Assembly: GCA_027063225.1 (NCBI GenBank)
Contig: JAMOSG010000024.1
Coordinates: 1 to 40,977, forward strand
Source: Helicobacteraceae bacterium
GTDB lineage: Bacteria; Campylobacterota; Campylobacteria; Campylobacterales; Sulfurimonadaceae
DNA: 40,977 nucleotides
Direction of reading: 5' to 3'
Shown piece after piece: positions 26,617 to 34,859 of the stretch. The translations under genes were made by a program, and so were the position numbers. The stretch's first letter is position 1. Every line of letters begins with the position of its first letter. The notes beneath the pieces are model-generated. The model saw only the letters and a list, made by a program, of their open reading frames with translations. It did no database searches and was not told the DNA's origin.

Positions 26617-27879
26617 GTGAACAAAAATCTAGTTAATAAGATACTTATTACTATCGGTTTTTTGTTTATCTATCGCCTACTGGCATACGTGCCAGTTCCA
26701 GGCGTAGATACTGCTGTTATTGCTTCATTTTTTAACTCTCACCAATCAGATGCACTTGGACTATTCAATATGTTTAGTGGAAATGCAGTTGAGCGACTTT
26801 CTATTATTTCTTTAGGTATTATGCCTTACATTACAGCTTCTATTATTATGGAACTTCTTGCTGCTTCATTTACCTCTTTAGGGCAAATGAAAAAAGAGCG
26901 TGATGGAATGGTTAAGTATATGCAAATTATCCGTTATGCGACAATTGCTATTACTATCATTCAAGCTATTGGTGTAAGTGTAGGTCTTCAAAGTCTTACA
27001 GGTCCTAGTGGAAATAGTGCTATCTTAGTAGATCACACAACATTTATTGTACTCTCAGCTGTTTCTATGCTTGCTGGTACAATGCTTTTAATGTGGATTG
27101 GTGAACAAATTACTCAAAGTGGTATTGGAAATGGTATCTCTTTAATTATCTTCGCTGGTATTGTTTCTGCAATTCCAGGTGCAATTGGTCAAACAATTGA
27201 GATGGTAAATACAGGAGCTATGAGTTTCCTTACTGTTTTAGGAATTTTAGCACTTATTTTAGGTACTGTTGCAGTTATTATTTATGTTGAACTTGGTGAG
27301 CGTCGTATTCCAATCACTTATGCGAAGAAAACGATTATGCAAAACCAAAACAAACGTGTAATGAACTACATTCCTATCAAAGTAAACCTTGCTGGTGTTA
27401 TTCCAGTTATCTTTGCAAGTGCTATTTTAATGTTCCCTATGACAGTATTATCAAGCAGTACAAATCCTACTGTTTTAGCTATTGCTGACTTTTTAAATCC
27501 AAATAGTTATTTCTTTAACTTCTTGACATTTGTATTTGTAATTTTCTTTGCATTCTTTTATGCAAGTATTACTTTTAATGCAAAAGATATCTCAGATAAT
27601 CTTAAACGTCAAGGTGGATTTATTCCAGGTATTCGTACTGGTGAGGCTACAAAAGAGTTCTTAAATGAAACGGCAAGCCGTTTAACTTTTACAGGTGCTC
27701 TTTATTTGGGTCTTATTGCAACACTTCCATTTATGATTATTAAGGGGATGGGTGTACCATTCTTCTTTGGAGGAACAGCGGTTTTAATCGTTGTACAAGT
27801 TGCTCTTGACACAATGAGAAAAATTGAAGCTCAAATCTATATGAGCAAATATGAAACGCTTAGTGCGGTTGGTCTATAA
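26617..27879 (+). CDS. secY: Protein translocase channel subunit SecY
   Basis: SecY is the inner-membrane channel of the Sec pathway. The 420-residue protein has ten hydrophobic segments, the plug region after the first helix, VPVPGVD near residue 26, LGIMPYITASIIMELL, YVELGERRIPI and the cytoplasmic loop GFIPGIRTGEATKEFL. The start is a GTG at 26617, two bases after the rplO stop. Its place at the end of the spc operon is standard. Confidence 0.97.
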   Translation: MNKNLVNKILITIGFLFIYRLLAYVPVPGVDTAVIASFFNSHQSDALGLFNMFSGNAVERLSIISLGIMPYITASIIMELLAASFTSLGQMKKERDGMVKYMQIIRYATIAITIIQAIGVSVGLQSLTGPSGNSAILVDHTTFIVLSAVSMLAGTMLLMWIGEQITQSGIGNGISLIIFAGIVSAIPGAIGQTIEMVNTGAMSFLTVLGILALILGTVAVIIYVELGERRIPITYAKKTIMQNQNKRVMNYIPIKVNLAGVIPVIFASAILMFPMTVLSSSTNPTVLAIADFLNPNSYFFNFLTFVFVIFFAFFYASITFNAKDISDNLKRQGGFIPGIRTGEATKEFLNETASRLTFTGALYLGLIATLPFMIIKGMGVPFFFGGTAVLIVVQVALDTMRKIEAQIYMSKYETLSAVGL

Positions 27880-27881
27880 CA

Positions 27882-28640
27882 ATGGCTATCGCCCTTAGAA
27901 AACCGCAAGAGATAGAAAAACTTCGTGCTGCCAACAAAATTGTTGGTGGTACTTTAGAACTGCTTCGTGCAAACACAAAACCGGGAATGAGTTTAAAAGA
28001 GCTTGATGCTATGGCTGAAGATTATATTTTAGCTCAAGGTGCTAAGCCATCTTTTAAAGGGCTTTACGGTTTTCCAAATAGTGTTTGTACCTCTTTAAAT
28101 CAAGTTATTATTCATGGTATTCCAACAGATTATAAACTCCAAGAGGGTGATGTAATTGGTTATGATATTGGAACAGAGCTTGATGGTTGGTTTGGAGATG
28201 CTGCTATTACTGTTGGTGTTGGCCAAATCACAAAAGAGGATGAAGCACTCATAGCATGTTCTAAAGATGCACTTTACTATGCAATAGAGAATATTAAAAC
28301 TGGAATGAGATTTAAAGAGCTCTCTTATCTTATTGAACAGTTTATTTTAGATGCAGGGTTTGTGCCTCTAAGAAATTTCTGTGGACATGGTATTGGGAAA
28401 AAACCTCATGAAGAACCAGAGATTCCAAACTATTTGGAAGGGAAAAATCCTAAGGCTGGTCCTAAAATAAAAGATGGGATGGTTTTTTGTTTAGAACCTA
28501 TGATCTGTCAAAAAGATGCTGAACCTGTTATTTTAGAAAATGGGTGGGATGTTGTTAGTGCCGATAATTTACGCGGTTCACACTATGAGCATACTGTTGC
28601 AATTATCAACGGTAAAGCTGAAATATTATCTCTTGCTTAA
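27882..28640 (+). CDS. map: Methionine aminopeptidase, type I
   Basis: This enzyme removes the initiator methionine from new proteins. The 252-residue protein carries all pita-bread fold ligands: Asp95, Asp106, His169 (in CGHGIGKKPHEEP), Glu205 (FCLEPM) and Glu236 (YEHTVA), plus the substrate His79 (VIIHG). It lacks an N-terminal zinc-finger extension and so belongs to type I. The arrangement secY-map-infA is conserved in many bacteria. Confidence 0.97.
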   Translation: MAIALRKPQEIEKLRAANKIVGGTLELLRANTKPGMSLKELDAMAEDYILAQGAKPSFKGLYGFPNSVCTSLNQVIIHGIPTDYKLQEGDVIGYDIGTELDGWFGDAAITVGVGQITKEDEALIACSKDALYYAIENIKTGMRFKELSYLIEQFILDAGFVPLRNFCGHGIGKKPHEEPEIPNYLEGKNPKAGPKIKDGMVFCLEPMICQKDAEPVILENGWDVVSADNLRGSHYEHTVAIINGKAEILSLA

Positions 28641-28660
28641 GAGTAAAAAAGGACTGAAAT

Positions 28661-28879
28661 ATGGCTAAAGCTGATGTTATTGAAGTTGATGGCAAGATTA
28701 TTGAAGCATTGCCAAATGCAACTTTTCGTGTTGAATTAGATAATGGACATATTATTTTATGTCATATTGCTGGAAAAATGAGAATGCACTACATTAAAAT
28801 TCTTCCAGGTGACCGTGTGAAATTGGAGCTAACTCCATACTCACTTGATAAAGGTCGTATCACTTATCGTTATAAATAG
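28661..28879 (+). CDS. infA: Translation initiation factor IF-1
   Basis: IF-1 occupies the A site of the 30S subunit during initiation. The 72-residue OB-fold protein has [37 protein letters not shown] and the C-terminal [23 protein letters not shown] precedes the ATG. Its stop codon lies within the terminator hairpin that separates it from the minus-strand genes. In many genomes rpmJ follows directly, whereas here it is 3.4 kb away. Confidence 0.98.
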   Translation: MAKADVIEVDGKIIEALPNATFRVELDNGHIILCHIAGKMRMHYIKILPGDRVKLELTPYSLDKGRITYRYK

Positions 28880-28900
28880 AAGAGATTTTCTCTTCTATTT
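28874..28900. terminator. Terminator hairpin between infA and the chorismate mutase gene
   Basis: AAATAGAAGAGA (28874-28885) and TCTCTTCTATTT (28889-28900) form a perfect 12-bp stem with a TTT loop. The infA stop codon is in the left arm. The AT-rich ends and position between convergent genes suggest it can end transcripts from both sides. Confidence 0.7.
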
Positions 28901-28904
28901 ATCT

Positions 28905-29198
28905 CTAAAATTTTCCTGCATTTCTAAATTCTGCAATCTCTGTTTCTACCATCTCATTTATCATAATAGTAAATAACTCTTCCATCATATTTGGATTAAT
29001 GTTTTTTTGAATAGCTAATGTACGAACTCTTTGTTTAATATCATTTAAACGTTCATTTGCTTTAATCTCATCTACACTATTTTTAAAAGAAGCAGCTTGT
29101 GCTACTAAGTGTGCTCTTTGAGAGATAATATTTACAAGTTCTTCATCTAGTTTATCTATCTCTTTTCTAACTTCTTGTAGTGAATTACATTTTTTCAT
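28905..29198 (-). CDS. Chorismate mutase, AroQ type
   Basis: A 97-residue all-helical protein with the AroQ pattern: an N-terminal helix with RKEIDKLDEELVNIISQRAH (residues 11-30), a central Lys (K37), and a C-terminal helix with MMEELFTIMINEMVETE. The stand-alone AroQ fold converts chorismate to prephenate, the first step to Phe and Tyr. PchB-like isochorismate-pyruvate lyase cannot be excluded. It starts three bases after the stop of the upstream cvfB-like gene and probably shares its transcript. Confidence 0.8.
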   Translation of the reverse strand: MKKCNSLQEVRKEIDKLDEELVNIISQRAHLVAQAASFKNSVDEIKANERLNDIKQRVRTLAIQKNINPNMMEELFTIMINEMVETEIAEFRNAGKF

Positions 29199-29201
29199 TT
29201 T

Positions 29202-30041
29202 CTACCCCTTTAGATAAATTCCTGTATCTTTTACCTCTATTGTACCACTATTTTGTAAAGTTGTAAGGGAGCGTTTAAACTCTTTTTTGCTCATATGGAA
29301 AATCTCTTTAATCACTTCGGCATCACTTTTATAGTTATATGGCAAAATACCACCATTTGCTTTAAGCAGTTCCACTACAGTAGCACTTGAACTATTTTTT
29401 GCACCTAGTTTTTTTAGTTGCATATCTAGTTTCCCATCACCTCTAATATTTTTTATGTAGGCTTTAAGTTCATCACCAATGTTAAGAGGTTGAAAAATTT
29501 CATTTTTATATAAAATACCCTCATATTGTCCATCAACTAAAACTTTAAAACCAAGTGGAGTTTTAGCAATAACAACAATTGGAAGTTCTTGATTTTTATG
29601 AAGATGTTTTACTTTTTTACTAAAAGTATCATGAAATTTTTGTGTTGCTACTAGGCGGTGAGTTTTTTCATCGTAAACAACTTTAAGAAAGTATTTCTCA
29701 CCCATTTTTAGTGACTCTTTTTGTAATTTTTTTGGAACAAGTAGATCTTTTGGAAGATTCCAATCCACAAAAACTCCAAATTTCGCAACATCTACAACTT
29801 CAAAAAAAGCAAATTCATCTAATTTTGCTTTTGGTGTGAGTGTAGTAGCAATGAGTCTATCTTCACTATCTGTATATAAAAAAACATCTATAAGCTCTCC
29901 AATTTGCATATCTGGTGTAACGTATGCTTGAGGTAAGAGTACCTCTTTGCCATCTTGGGCACTAAGAAAAAGACCATGAGGAGTCTCTCTTTCAATTTTA
30001 AGTTTGTTGGTAAGTCCGAGTTCTAAAAAAGAGTTTTGCAC
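29202..30041 (-). CDS. S1-domain RNA-binding protein of the CvfB/YitL family
   Basis: The 279-residue protein has S1-like repeats, visible at about 69-110 (FFEVVDVAKFGVFVDWNLPKDL), and ends in a winged helix (about 220-279). This matches CvfB of Staphylococcus and YitL of Bacillus, RNA-binding regulators whose exact role is unclear. The start is GTG at 30041 with AGGA (30049-30052) upstream and a TACAAT box at 30065-30070. It is divergent from the VanY-like gene. Confidence 0.85.
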   Translation of the reverse strand: MQNSFLELGLTNKLKIERETPHGLFLSAQDGKEVLLPQAYVTPDMQIGELIDVFLYTDSEDRLIATTLTPKAKLDEFAFFEVVDVAKFGVFVDWNLPKDLLVPKKLQKESLKMGEKYFLKVVYDEKTHRLVATQKFHDTFSKKVKHLHKNQELPIVVIAKTPLGFKVLVDGQYEGILYKNEIFQPLNIGDELKAYIKNIRGDGKLDMQLKKLGAKNSSSATVVELLKANGGILPYNYKSDAEVIKEIFHMSKKEFKRSLTTLQNSGTIEVKDTGIYLKG

Positions 30042-30064
30042 TAAATTATCCTAATTTTTTTATG

Positions 30065-30070
30065 ATTGTA
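30065..30070 (-). promoter_or_regulatory. -10 box of the cvfB-like gene
   Basis: TACAAT on the minus strand, 23 bp before the GTG start and upstream of the AGGA ribosome binding site. It lies back to back with the -10 box of the VanY-like gene. Confidence 0.4.
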
Positions 30071-30092
30071 CCATTTTTAATGAAACTTTTGT

Positions 30093-30098
30093 TATAAT
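30093..30098 (+). promoter_or_regulatory. -10 box of the VanY-like gene (possibly leaderless mRNA)
   Basis: A perfect TATAAT ends seven bases before the ATG at 30106, with no ribosome binding site between. Transcription would begin at or one base before the start codon. Confidence 0.5.
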
Positions 30099-30105
30099 GG
30101 ACATT

Positions 30106-30846
30106 ATGAAAAGAAGAAATTTTTTAGCATTTTTATCGGTTTCACCTCTTATTACTTCTGAGCTGATGGCAAATAGTGGGGATTTTTATCTCTCTTCTAG
30201 TGAGTATGAGATATTAACTTCTATTAGACATAGGCTTAGACGTGTGCGTCGTCATGTGGGGTATGCAAATTTTAATCTTATCACTTTTAGTGATACTCTT
30301 TATTATGCTAGAAACTATAAATCGATTGGTGCTTTTACAAAGCAAGAGATCGCATTTATTGAAAGACTTTTTTATGAAGATCCTTCAAAGTATGGTTTTT
30401 ATGGAAAACAAACTTGTTTTAATATTGATAATAAAATTAATAAAAAAGAGGTTGTTAAAATTCCACATACGGGGCACTTTTTGTTTCGTGGAAAGCCAGA
30501 ACACGATTACCATAAAATTATTGCAGATGTTGGAACAACACTAAAACTTACATCTGGAATTAGAAATGTTGTAAAGCAATTAGATTTATATGTAAATAAA
30601 ATTTATAATCTTGGTGGGAATATGACTAAAGCAACAATCCAGATTGCTCCACCGTCACGTTCATACCATACAGTAAGTGATTTTGATGTTGGTAGAATCG
30701 ATTGGGGTTATAAAAACTTTACAGCAGAGTTTGCAAAAACAAAAGAGTTCCATGAGATGAGAAAACTTCCATATATTGCTATGCGTTATAAGCATAACAA
30801 TAAAGATGGTGTTCGTTTTGAACCATGGCATGTAGAGGTTATTTAA
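30106..30846 (+). CDS. VanY-like D,D-carboxypeptidase (peptidase M15) with Tat-type signal
   Basis: The 246-residue protein begins MKRRNFLAFL, a twin-arginine motif, followed by a short hydrophobic stretch, so it is probably exported folded by Tat. The C-terminal half has SYHTVSDFDVG (residues 186-196) and EPWHVE (239-244), which correspond to the SxHxxGxAxD and EPWH zinc motifs of M15 peptidases. The spacing from the first His to Asp differs slightly from the consensus. The likely role is trimming of peptidoglycan stem peptides in the periplasm. An ATG three codons upstream exists, but the start at 30106 gives the normal Tat spacing. Confidence 0.8.
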   Translation: MKRRNFLAFLSVSPLITSELMANSGDFYLSSSEYEILTSIRHRLRRVRRHVGYANFNLITFSDTLYYARNYKSIGAFTKQEIAFIERLFYEDPSKYGFYGKQTCFNIDNKINKKEVVKIPHTGHFLFRGKPEHDYHKIIADVGTTLKLTSGIRNVVKQLDLYVNKIYNLGGNMTKATIQIAPPSRSYHTVSDFDVGRIDWGYKNFTAEFAKTKEFHEMRKLPYIAMRYKHNNKDGVRFEPWHVEVI

Positions 30847-30852
30847 CCTCTA
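30833..30852. terminator. Palindromic hairpin across two convergent stop codons
   Basis: TAGAGGTTA (30833-30841) and TAACCTCTA (30844-30852) form a perfect 9-bp inverted repeat spanning the end of the VanY-like gene and the stop of the SPL-like gene. There is no long T run on either side, so termination may be weak or need another factor. Confidence 0.45.
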
Positions 30853-32103
30853 TATCTTATACTCTATACCCACTTTTTTAGCATAGCTACTCAGCATTGC
30901 TCTTTCAAAATCGTTATTTGTAAAATACTCATACCCAAAAGTTTTTTTCCACATTTGATGCTCCTCCATACATAAATAGAAAAATACATTTTTATGCCAA
31001 GGTTTAAAACTCTCATAGGCATGTTTAAACATCTCTACTTTTATACTATCTGGATAAGAAGTTTTTCCACTTGCATCCTCAAGAGGCATTTGTGTAATTT
31101 TACTTTTAAAAGAGCGTTCACGCAGTTGTTTAATAACAGGTTTAATAAAAGTTAATGTTCCAAAACTAACAAGTGCAACTTCATCTGCACTAAACTCTTT
31201 AAGGAGTGTATCGTAAATTTTTTTATAATCCTCCAAATAATTTTCATAATGTACAATTGGGTGAAAGTGAAAACCAACTTTTACACCTTTATCTGCTACA
31301 GCTCTTGCACTTGCTATACGTTTTTCTAAAGAAGCAGTTAAGTGCTCTTCGTTTTCTATAATAATAGGAGTATTAAGCGACCAAGTTGCTAAGATATTTT
31401 TTGGAACATCATTTTCTAAAAGGTAAGCAATATTAGAAGATTTTGTTTTAAATTCTAAAATAACATTTGGATGTTTTTTTGCAAATTCAAATAAAGCATC
31501 TAAAACACCCTCTTTATTACCCCACATTAAAGAATCAGAACTTTGACCTGTTCCAATATGGTATGTTTTATTTGGATCGAGTTGTAAGTTTTTGAGTTTT
31601 GTTGAAAAACCACTGTCAAATGTAATAGTATTTTGATTGTAAAAACTCTGAATTGAACAATAAGAGCAATCAAACCCACAACTTTCAACAGCATCTAGTG
31701 TTAAAAGATTACAACAACGTGTTTTTTCACTTGCTACTGGGCAGAGTCCTAAACCAAATCCCTCTTTCTCTTTTTTGACAAAATTAAACTTTTGCTCCTC
31801 TTTAGGAATAATAGGAGTAAAATTTGTATAGTTATTTGGTTTGTTACGAATTGCATCATATTGCTCTTTGAGTTTTTTCATCACAATTTTTTTATTTGGA
31901 TGATTTTGAAATATACTGCTTATGGGTTGCTCTTGCCACATATCTAAATCGCGTGCAATTTCAAAAATTTGTTTGAGTTCTTGAAAACTAAAACGGTACT
32001 CTTGTGCTTGTTGCGTTAAAAAAATTTGTTCCTCTTGTGGAAGGTTGTAGAAAAATTTGTTTTTTTGTATTGCTTGGTTGAGTTTATCTTCATATCTATT
32101 CAT
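30850..32103 (-). CDS. Radical SAM protein of the spore photoproduct lyase (SPL) family
   Basis: The 417-residue protein has the radical SAM cluster motif CxxxCxxC at Cys142, Cys146 and Cys149 (CGFDCSYC). Further cysteines at 121, 130 and 131 (LCPVASEKTRCC) precede it, as in SPL-like proteins. SplB repairs spore photoproduct thymine dimers in endospore formers. Homologues in non-sporulating bacteria have no settled function, so DNA repair is only a possibility here. The N-terminal 100 residues are helical. The ATG lacks a ribosome binding site and has CATAAT six bases upstream. Confidence 0.8.
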   Translation of the reverse strand: MNRYEDKLNQAIQKNKFFYNLPQEEQIFLTQQAQEYRFSFQELKQIFEIARDLDMWQEQPISSIFQNHPNKKIVMKKLKEQYDAIRNKPNNYTNFTPIIPKEEQKFNFVKKEKEGFGLGLCPVASEKTRCCNLLTLDAVESCGFDCSYCSIQSFYNQNTITFDSGFSTKLKNLQLDPNKTYHIGTGQSSDSLMWGNKEGVLDALFEFAKKHPNVILEFKTKSSNIAYLLENDVPKNILATWSLNTPIIIENEEHLTASLEKRIASARAVADKGVKVGFHFHPIVHYENYLEDYKKIYDTLLKEFSADEVALVSFGTLTFIKPVIKQLRERSFKSKITQMPLEDASGKTSYPDSIKVEMFKHAYESFKPWHKNVFFYLCMEEHQMWKKTFGYEYFTNNDFERAMLSSYAKKVGIEYKI

Positions 32104-32148
32104 AGTAGAATTATGCCATATTTAATAAATTTTTTACATAAAATTTGA

Positions 32149-32154
32149 TATAAT
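32149..32154 (+). promoter_or_regulatory. -10 box of the alpha operon
   Basis: A perfect TATAAT, placing the expected start near 32161 and giving a leader of about 144 nt before rpmJ. No good -35 box is visible at 17 nt. Confidence 0.65.
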
Positions 32155-32163
32155 CCCAACCTG

Positions 32164-32283
32164 CTTTGCTACTCTAACAAAAAACTGTTAGAGTGTTTTT
32201 ACCTTTAGTAGTGATACAAAAGATAAAAACATTGGCAAGCAACAACATTTTTTTAAAAACAAGTTTGCCTAAGAGTAGCAAAG
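32164..32283 (+). promoter_or_regulatory. Structured leader RNA of the alpha operon
   Basis: CTTTGCTACTCT (32164-32175) is perfectly complementary to AGAGTAGCAAAG (32272-32283), which ends ten bases before the rpmJ ribosome binding site. Between the arms lie the terminator-like hairpin at 32171-32200 and a second hairpin GGCAAGC/GTTTGCC (32234-32240 with 32263-32269). ACTCT (32171-32175) can join either the hairpin or the long helix, so the two states compete. A ribosomal protein such as S4 is a plausible ligand, by analogy with E. coli only. Confidence 0.6.
32171..32200 (+). terminator. Intrinsic-terminator-like hairpin (attenuator) in the alpha operon leader
   Basis: ACTCTAACA (32171-32179) and TGTTAGAGT (32186-32194) form a perfect 9-bp stem with loop AAAAAC, followed by G and five T. 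Transcripts from the 32149 promoter could end here as RNAs of about 40 nt. Confidence 0.65.
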
Positions 32284-32304
32284 ATATAACAAGAGGAGCT
32301 TTCT

Positions 32305-32418
32305 ATGAAAGTACGTGCTTCAGTAAAGAAGATGTGTGATGATTGTAAAATTATCAAAAGAAGAGGTATTGTAAGAGTAATCTGCAAGAACCCTAAACAT
32401 AAACAGAGACAAGGATAA
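32305..32418 (+). CDS. rpmJ: 50S ribosomal protein L36
   Basis: A 37-residue protein with the zinc ligands Cys11, Cys14, Cys27 and His32, that is, the C+ form of L36, ending KHKQRQG. The ATG follows GAGGAG (32293-32298). It is the first gene of the alpha operon and lies directly after the structured leader, with rpsM two bases downstream. Confidence 0.97.
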   Translation: MKVRASVKKMCDDCKIIKRRGIVRVICKNPKHKQRQG

Positions 32419-32420
32419 CC

Positions 32421-32783
32421 ATGGCTCGTATTTCTGGTGTTGATTTACCTAAGAAAAAACGTATAGAGTATGGTCTAACATACATCTATGGTATTGGTTT
32501 ATACCAATCTCGCAAGATTTTAGATGCGACTGGTATTGATTATAACAAAAGAGTTTATGAACTAAGTGAAGAAGATGTTGCAGCTATTACTAAAGAGATC
32601 CGTGCTAACCATATGGTAGAGGGAGATCTTCGTAAAAAAGTTGCGATGGATATTAAAGCACTTATGGATCTTGGAAGCTATCGTGGACTTCGCCACCGTC
32701 GTGGTCTTCCAGTTCGTGGACAAAAAACTAAGACAAATGCGCGTACTCGTAAGGGTAAACGTAAAACTGTCGGCGCAGCGTAA
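32421..32783 (+). CDS. rpsM: 30S ribosomal protein S13
   Basis: S13 in the 30S head contacts P-site tRNA and bridges to the 50S subunit. The 120-residue protein begins [20 protein letters not shown] and ends with the conserved [20 protein letters not shown]. The ATG follows AAGGATAACC two bases after the rpmJ stop. Confidence 0.98.
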   Translation: MARISGVDLPKKKRIEYGLTYIYGIGLYQSRKILDATGIDYNKRVYELSEEDVAAITKEIRANHMVEGDLRKKVAMDIKALMDLGSYRGLRHRRGLPVRGQKTKTNARTRKGKRKTVGAA

Positions 32784-32793
32784 GGAATTATAG

Positions 32794-33186
32794 ATGGCAA
32801 AAAGAAAAGCTGTTAGAAAAAAAGTAGTAAAGAAAAATATCGCTCGTGGAATTATCCACATTGCAGCATCATTTAACAATACTCTAGTAACTATTACTGA
32901 TGAAATGGGTAATATGATTGCTTGGAGTTCTGCTGGTAGTCTTGGGTTTAAAGGTTCTAAAAAATCTACTCCATTTGCGGCGCAAGCAGCTGTTGAAGCA
33001 GCAGTAGAAAAAGCAAAAGTACATGGTATTAAAGAACTTGGTATTAAAGTACAAGGTCCAGGATCTGGTCGTGAAACTGCAGTTAAATCTGTTGGTGCGA
33101 TCGAAGGAATTCGTGTTACATTTATGAAAGATGTTACACCATTACCACATAACGGTTGTCGCGCACCTAAGCGTCGTAGAGTGTAA
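32794..33186 (+). CDS. rpsK: 30S ribosomal protein S11
   Basis: S11 lies on the 30S platform near the E-site mRNA. The 130-residue protein shows [19 protein letters not shown], the GSGRETA loop and the C-terminal THNGCRxPKRRRV pattern ([15 protein letters not shown]). GTAAGGAATTATAG precedes the ATG. Confidence 0.98.
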   Translation: MAKRKAVRKKVVKKNIARGIIHIAASFNNTLVTITDEMGNMIAWSSAGSLGFKGSKKSTPFAAQAAVEAAVEKAKVHGIKELGIKVQGPGSGRETAVKSVGAIEGIRVTFMKDVTPLPHNGCRAPKRRRV

Positions 33187-33198
33187 GGAGTTTGACTT

Positions 33199-33825
33199 AT
33201 GGCAAGATATAGAGGTCCAGTAGAAAAAATCGAGAGAAGATTTGGGGTAAGCCTTAACCTAAAAGGTGAGCGCCGTTTAGCAGGTAAGTCTGCTTTAGAA
33301 AAGCGTCCATATGGTCCAGGTCAGCATGGTCAACGTCGTAAAAAAGTTTCTGAGTATGGTTTACAACTTAACGAGAAACAAAAAGCAAAATTTATGTATG
33401 GTGTTTCTGAGAAACAATTCCGTGCATTATTTGCTGAAGCAAAACGTCGTGAAGGAAATACAGGTACAAACCTTATCACTCTAATTGAACAAAGATTAGA
33501 CAATGTAGTTTACAGAATGGGATTTGCATCTACTCGTAGATTTGCACGTCAACTTGTAACTCATGGTCATATCCTTGTAGATGGTAAGAAACTTGATATC
33601 CCTTCATACCGTGTAAAACCAGGTCAAAAAATTGAGGTTCGCGAAGCAAGCAAGAACAATGTTCAAATTGCTCGTGCTATTGAGTTAACTAACCAAACTG
33701 GTATCGCTCCATGGGTAGATGTGGACGCTGATAAAGTATTTGGTATCTTTACACGCCTTCCAGAGCGTGAAGAAGTTGTTATTCCTGTAGAAGAGCGTTT
33801 AATCGTTGAGCTTTACTCAAAATAG
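33199..33825 (+). CDS. rpsD: 30S ribosomal protein S4
   Basis: S4 is a primary 16S rRNA binder and, in E. coli, the autogenous repressor of this operon. The 208-residue protein has RRFG near the N-terminus, [21 protein letters not shown], and an S4 domain (about 98-160) with [22 protein letters not shown]. It lacks zinc-binding cysteines (C- form). It is the natural candidate to bind the leader at 32161-32304. Confidence 0.98.
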   Translation: MARYRGPVEKIERRFGVSLNLKGERRLAGKSALEKRPYGPGQHGQRRKKVSEYGLQLNEKQKAKFMYGVSEKQFRALFAEAKRREGNTGTNLITLIEQRLDNVVYRMGFASTRRFARQLVTHGHILVDGKKLDIPSYRVKPGQKIEVREASKNNVQIARAIELTNQTGIAPWVDVDADKVFGIFTRLPEREEVVIPVEERLIVELYSK

Positions 33826-33850
33826 TAATTAATAAAAAAGGCGTTAAAAA

Positions 33851-34840
33851 ATGAAAAAAATTAAAACTACTCCATTAGCTCCACAAGAGTTCGAGGTAGA
33901 ACAAATTAGTGAGAACGAAGCTAATATTATTGCATATCCGTTTGAAACTGGATATGCTATCTCTTTAGCTCATCCACTTCGCCGTTTTTTATTAAGTTCT
34001 TCTGTTGGTTTTGCTCCAATAGCTATTAAAATAGAGGGTGCTAAGCACGAGTTTGACTCTGTGCGTGGTATGCTCGAAGATATCTCAGATTTTATTTTAA
34101 ATCTTAAAGAGATTCGTTTTAAACTCAATAACGATGCAGAGGAAGCAGAGATTAATTACAGCTTTAGTGGTCCATGTACTATTACTGGTGCAGACCTTAG
34201 TAATGATGATGTTGCAATTGTAACTCCTGATGCTCCTCTTGCAACTCTTAATGAAGATACTACACTTAACTTTAGCATTAAAATTGCTAAGGGTATTGGC
34301 TATGTAGCTAGTGAAGATACTTATGAAGAGTTAGAAGATGGATATATTGCACTTGATGCTTTCTTTACACCAGTAAGAAGTGCAACATATAAAATTGAAA
34401 ATGTTTTAGTAGAAGATAACCCTAACTTTGAAAGAGTTGTTCTTAATATTAAAACAGATGGACAAATTACACCAGTTGAAGCGTTTAGAAACTCATTAGA
34501 GGTAATGTACGCACAACTTGCTGTATTTAATTCAGAGATTAGCATTAAAACTTCAGCTACAATTGAGAGAGTTGAAGAGAATCCTGATATTAAAAAACTA
34601 ACAACTCATATTGATAGTTTAGGTTTGAGTGCTCGTAGTTTTAACTGTTTAGATCGCTCAAATATTAAATATATTGGTGAGATTGTTCTTATGAGTCCAA
34701 GTGAACTCAAAGATGTAAAAAATCTTGGTAAAAAATCATATGATGAGATCGTAGAAAAAGTGCAAGAGTTCGGTTTTGCAGTTGGTGCAGATCTTAGCGA
34801 TGATGTTGTTACTGCATTGAAAAAGAAAATAGAAGCTTAG
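33851..34840 (+). CDS. rpoA: RNA polymerase alpha subunit
   Basis: The alpha dimer starts polymerase assembly, and its C-terminal domain contacts DNA and activators. The 329-residue protein has the N-terminal [20 protein letters not shown] (about residues 36-55) and an alphaCTD (about 240-329) with [16 protein letters not shown] and [24 protein letters not shown] precedes the ATG, 25 bp after rpsD. Confidence 0.98.
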   Translation: MKKIKTTPLAPQEFEVEQISENEANIIAYPFETGYAISLAHPLRRFLLSSSVGFAPIAIKIEGAKHEFDSVRGMLEDISDFILNLKEIRFKLNNDAEEAEINYSFSGPCTITGADLSNDDVAIVTPDAPLATLNEDTTLNFSIKIAKGIGYVASEDTYEELEDGYIALDAFFTPVRSATYKIENVLVEDNPNFERVVLNIKTDGQITPVEAFRNSLEVMYAQLAVFNSEISIKTSATIERVEENPDIKKLTTHIDSLGLSARSFNCLDRSNIKYIGEIVLMSPSELKDVKNLGKKSYDEIVEKVQEFGFAVGADLSDDVVTALKKKIEA

Positions 34841-34859
34841 GCTTAAAAGAGGAATTGAT

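Noticed and set aside
32164-32283. Long-range helix in the alpha leader as a classical antiterminator
   Set aside because: Its 3' arm is transcribed about 75 nt after the T tract, too late to stop termination at 32200. Only a role on read-through RNA is kept.
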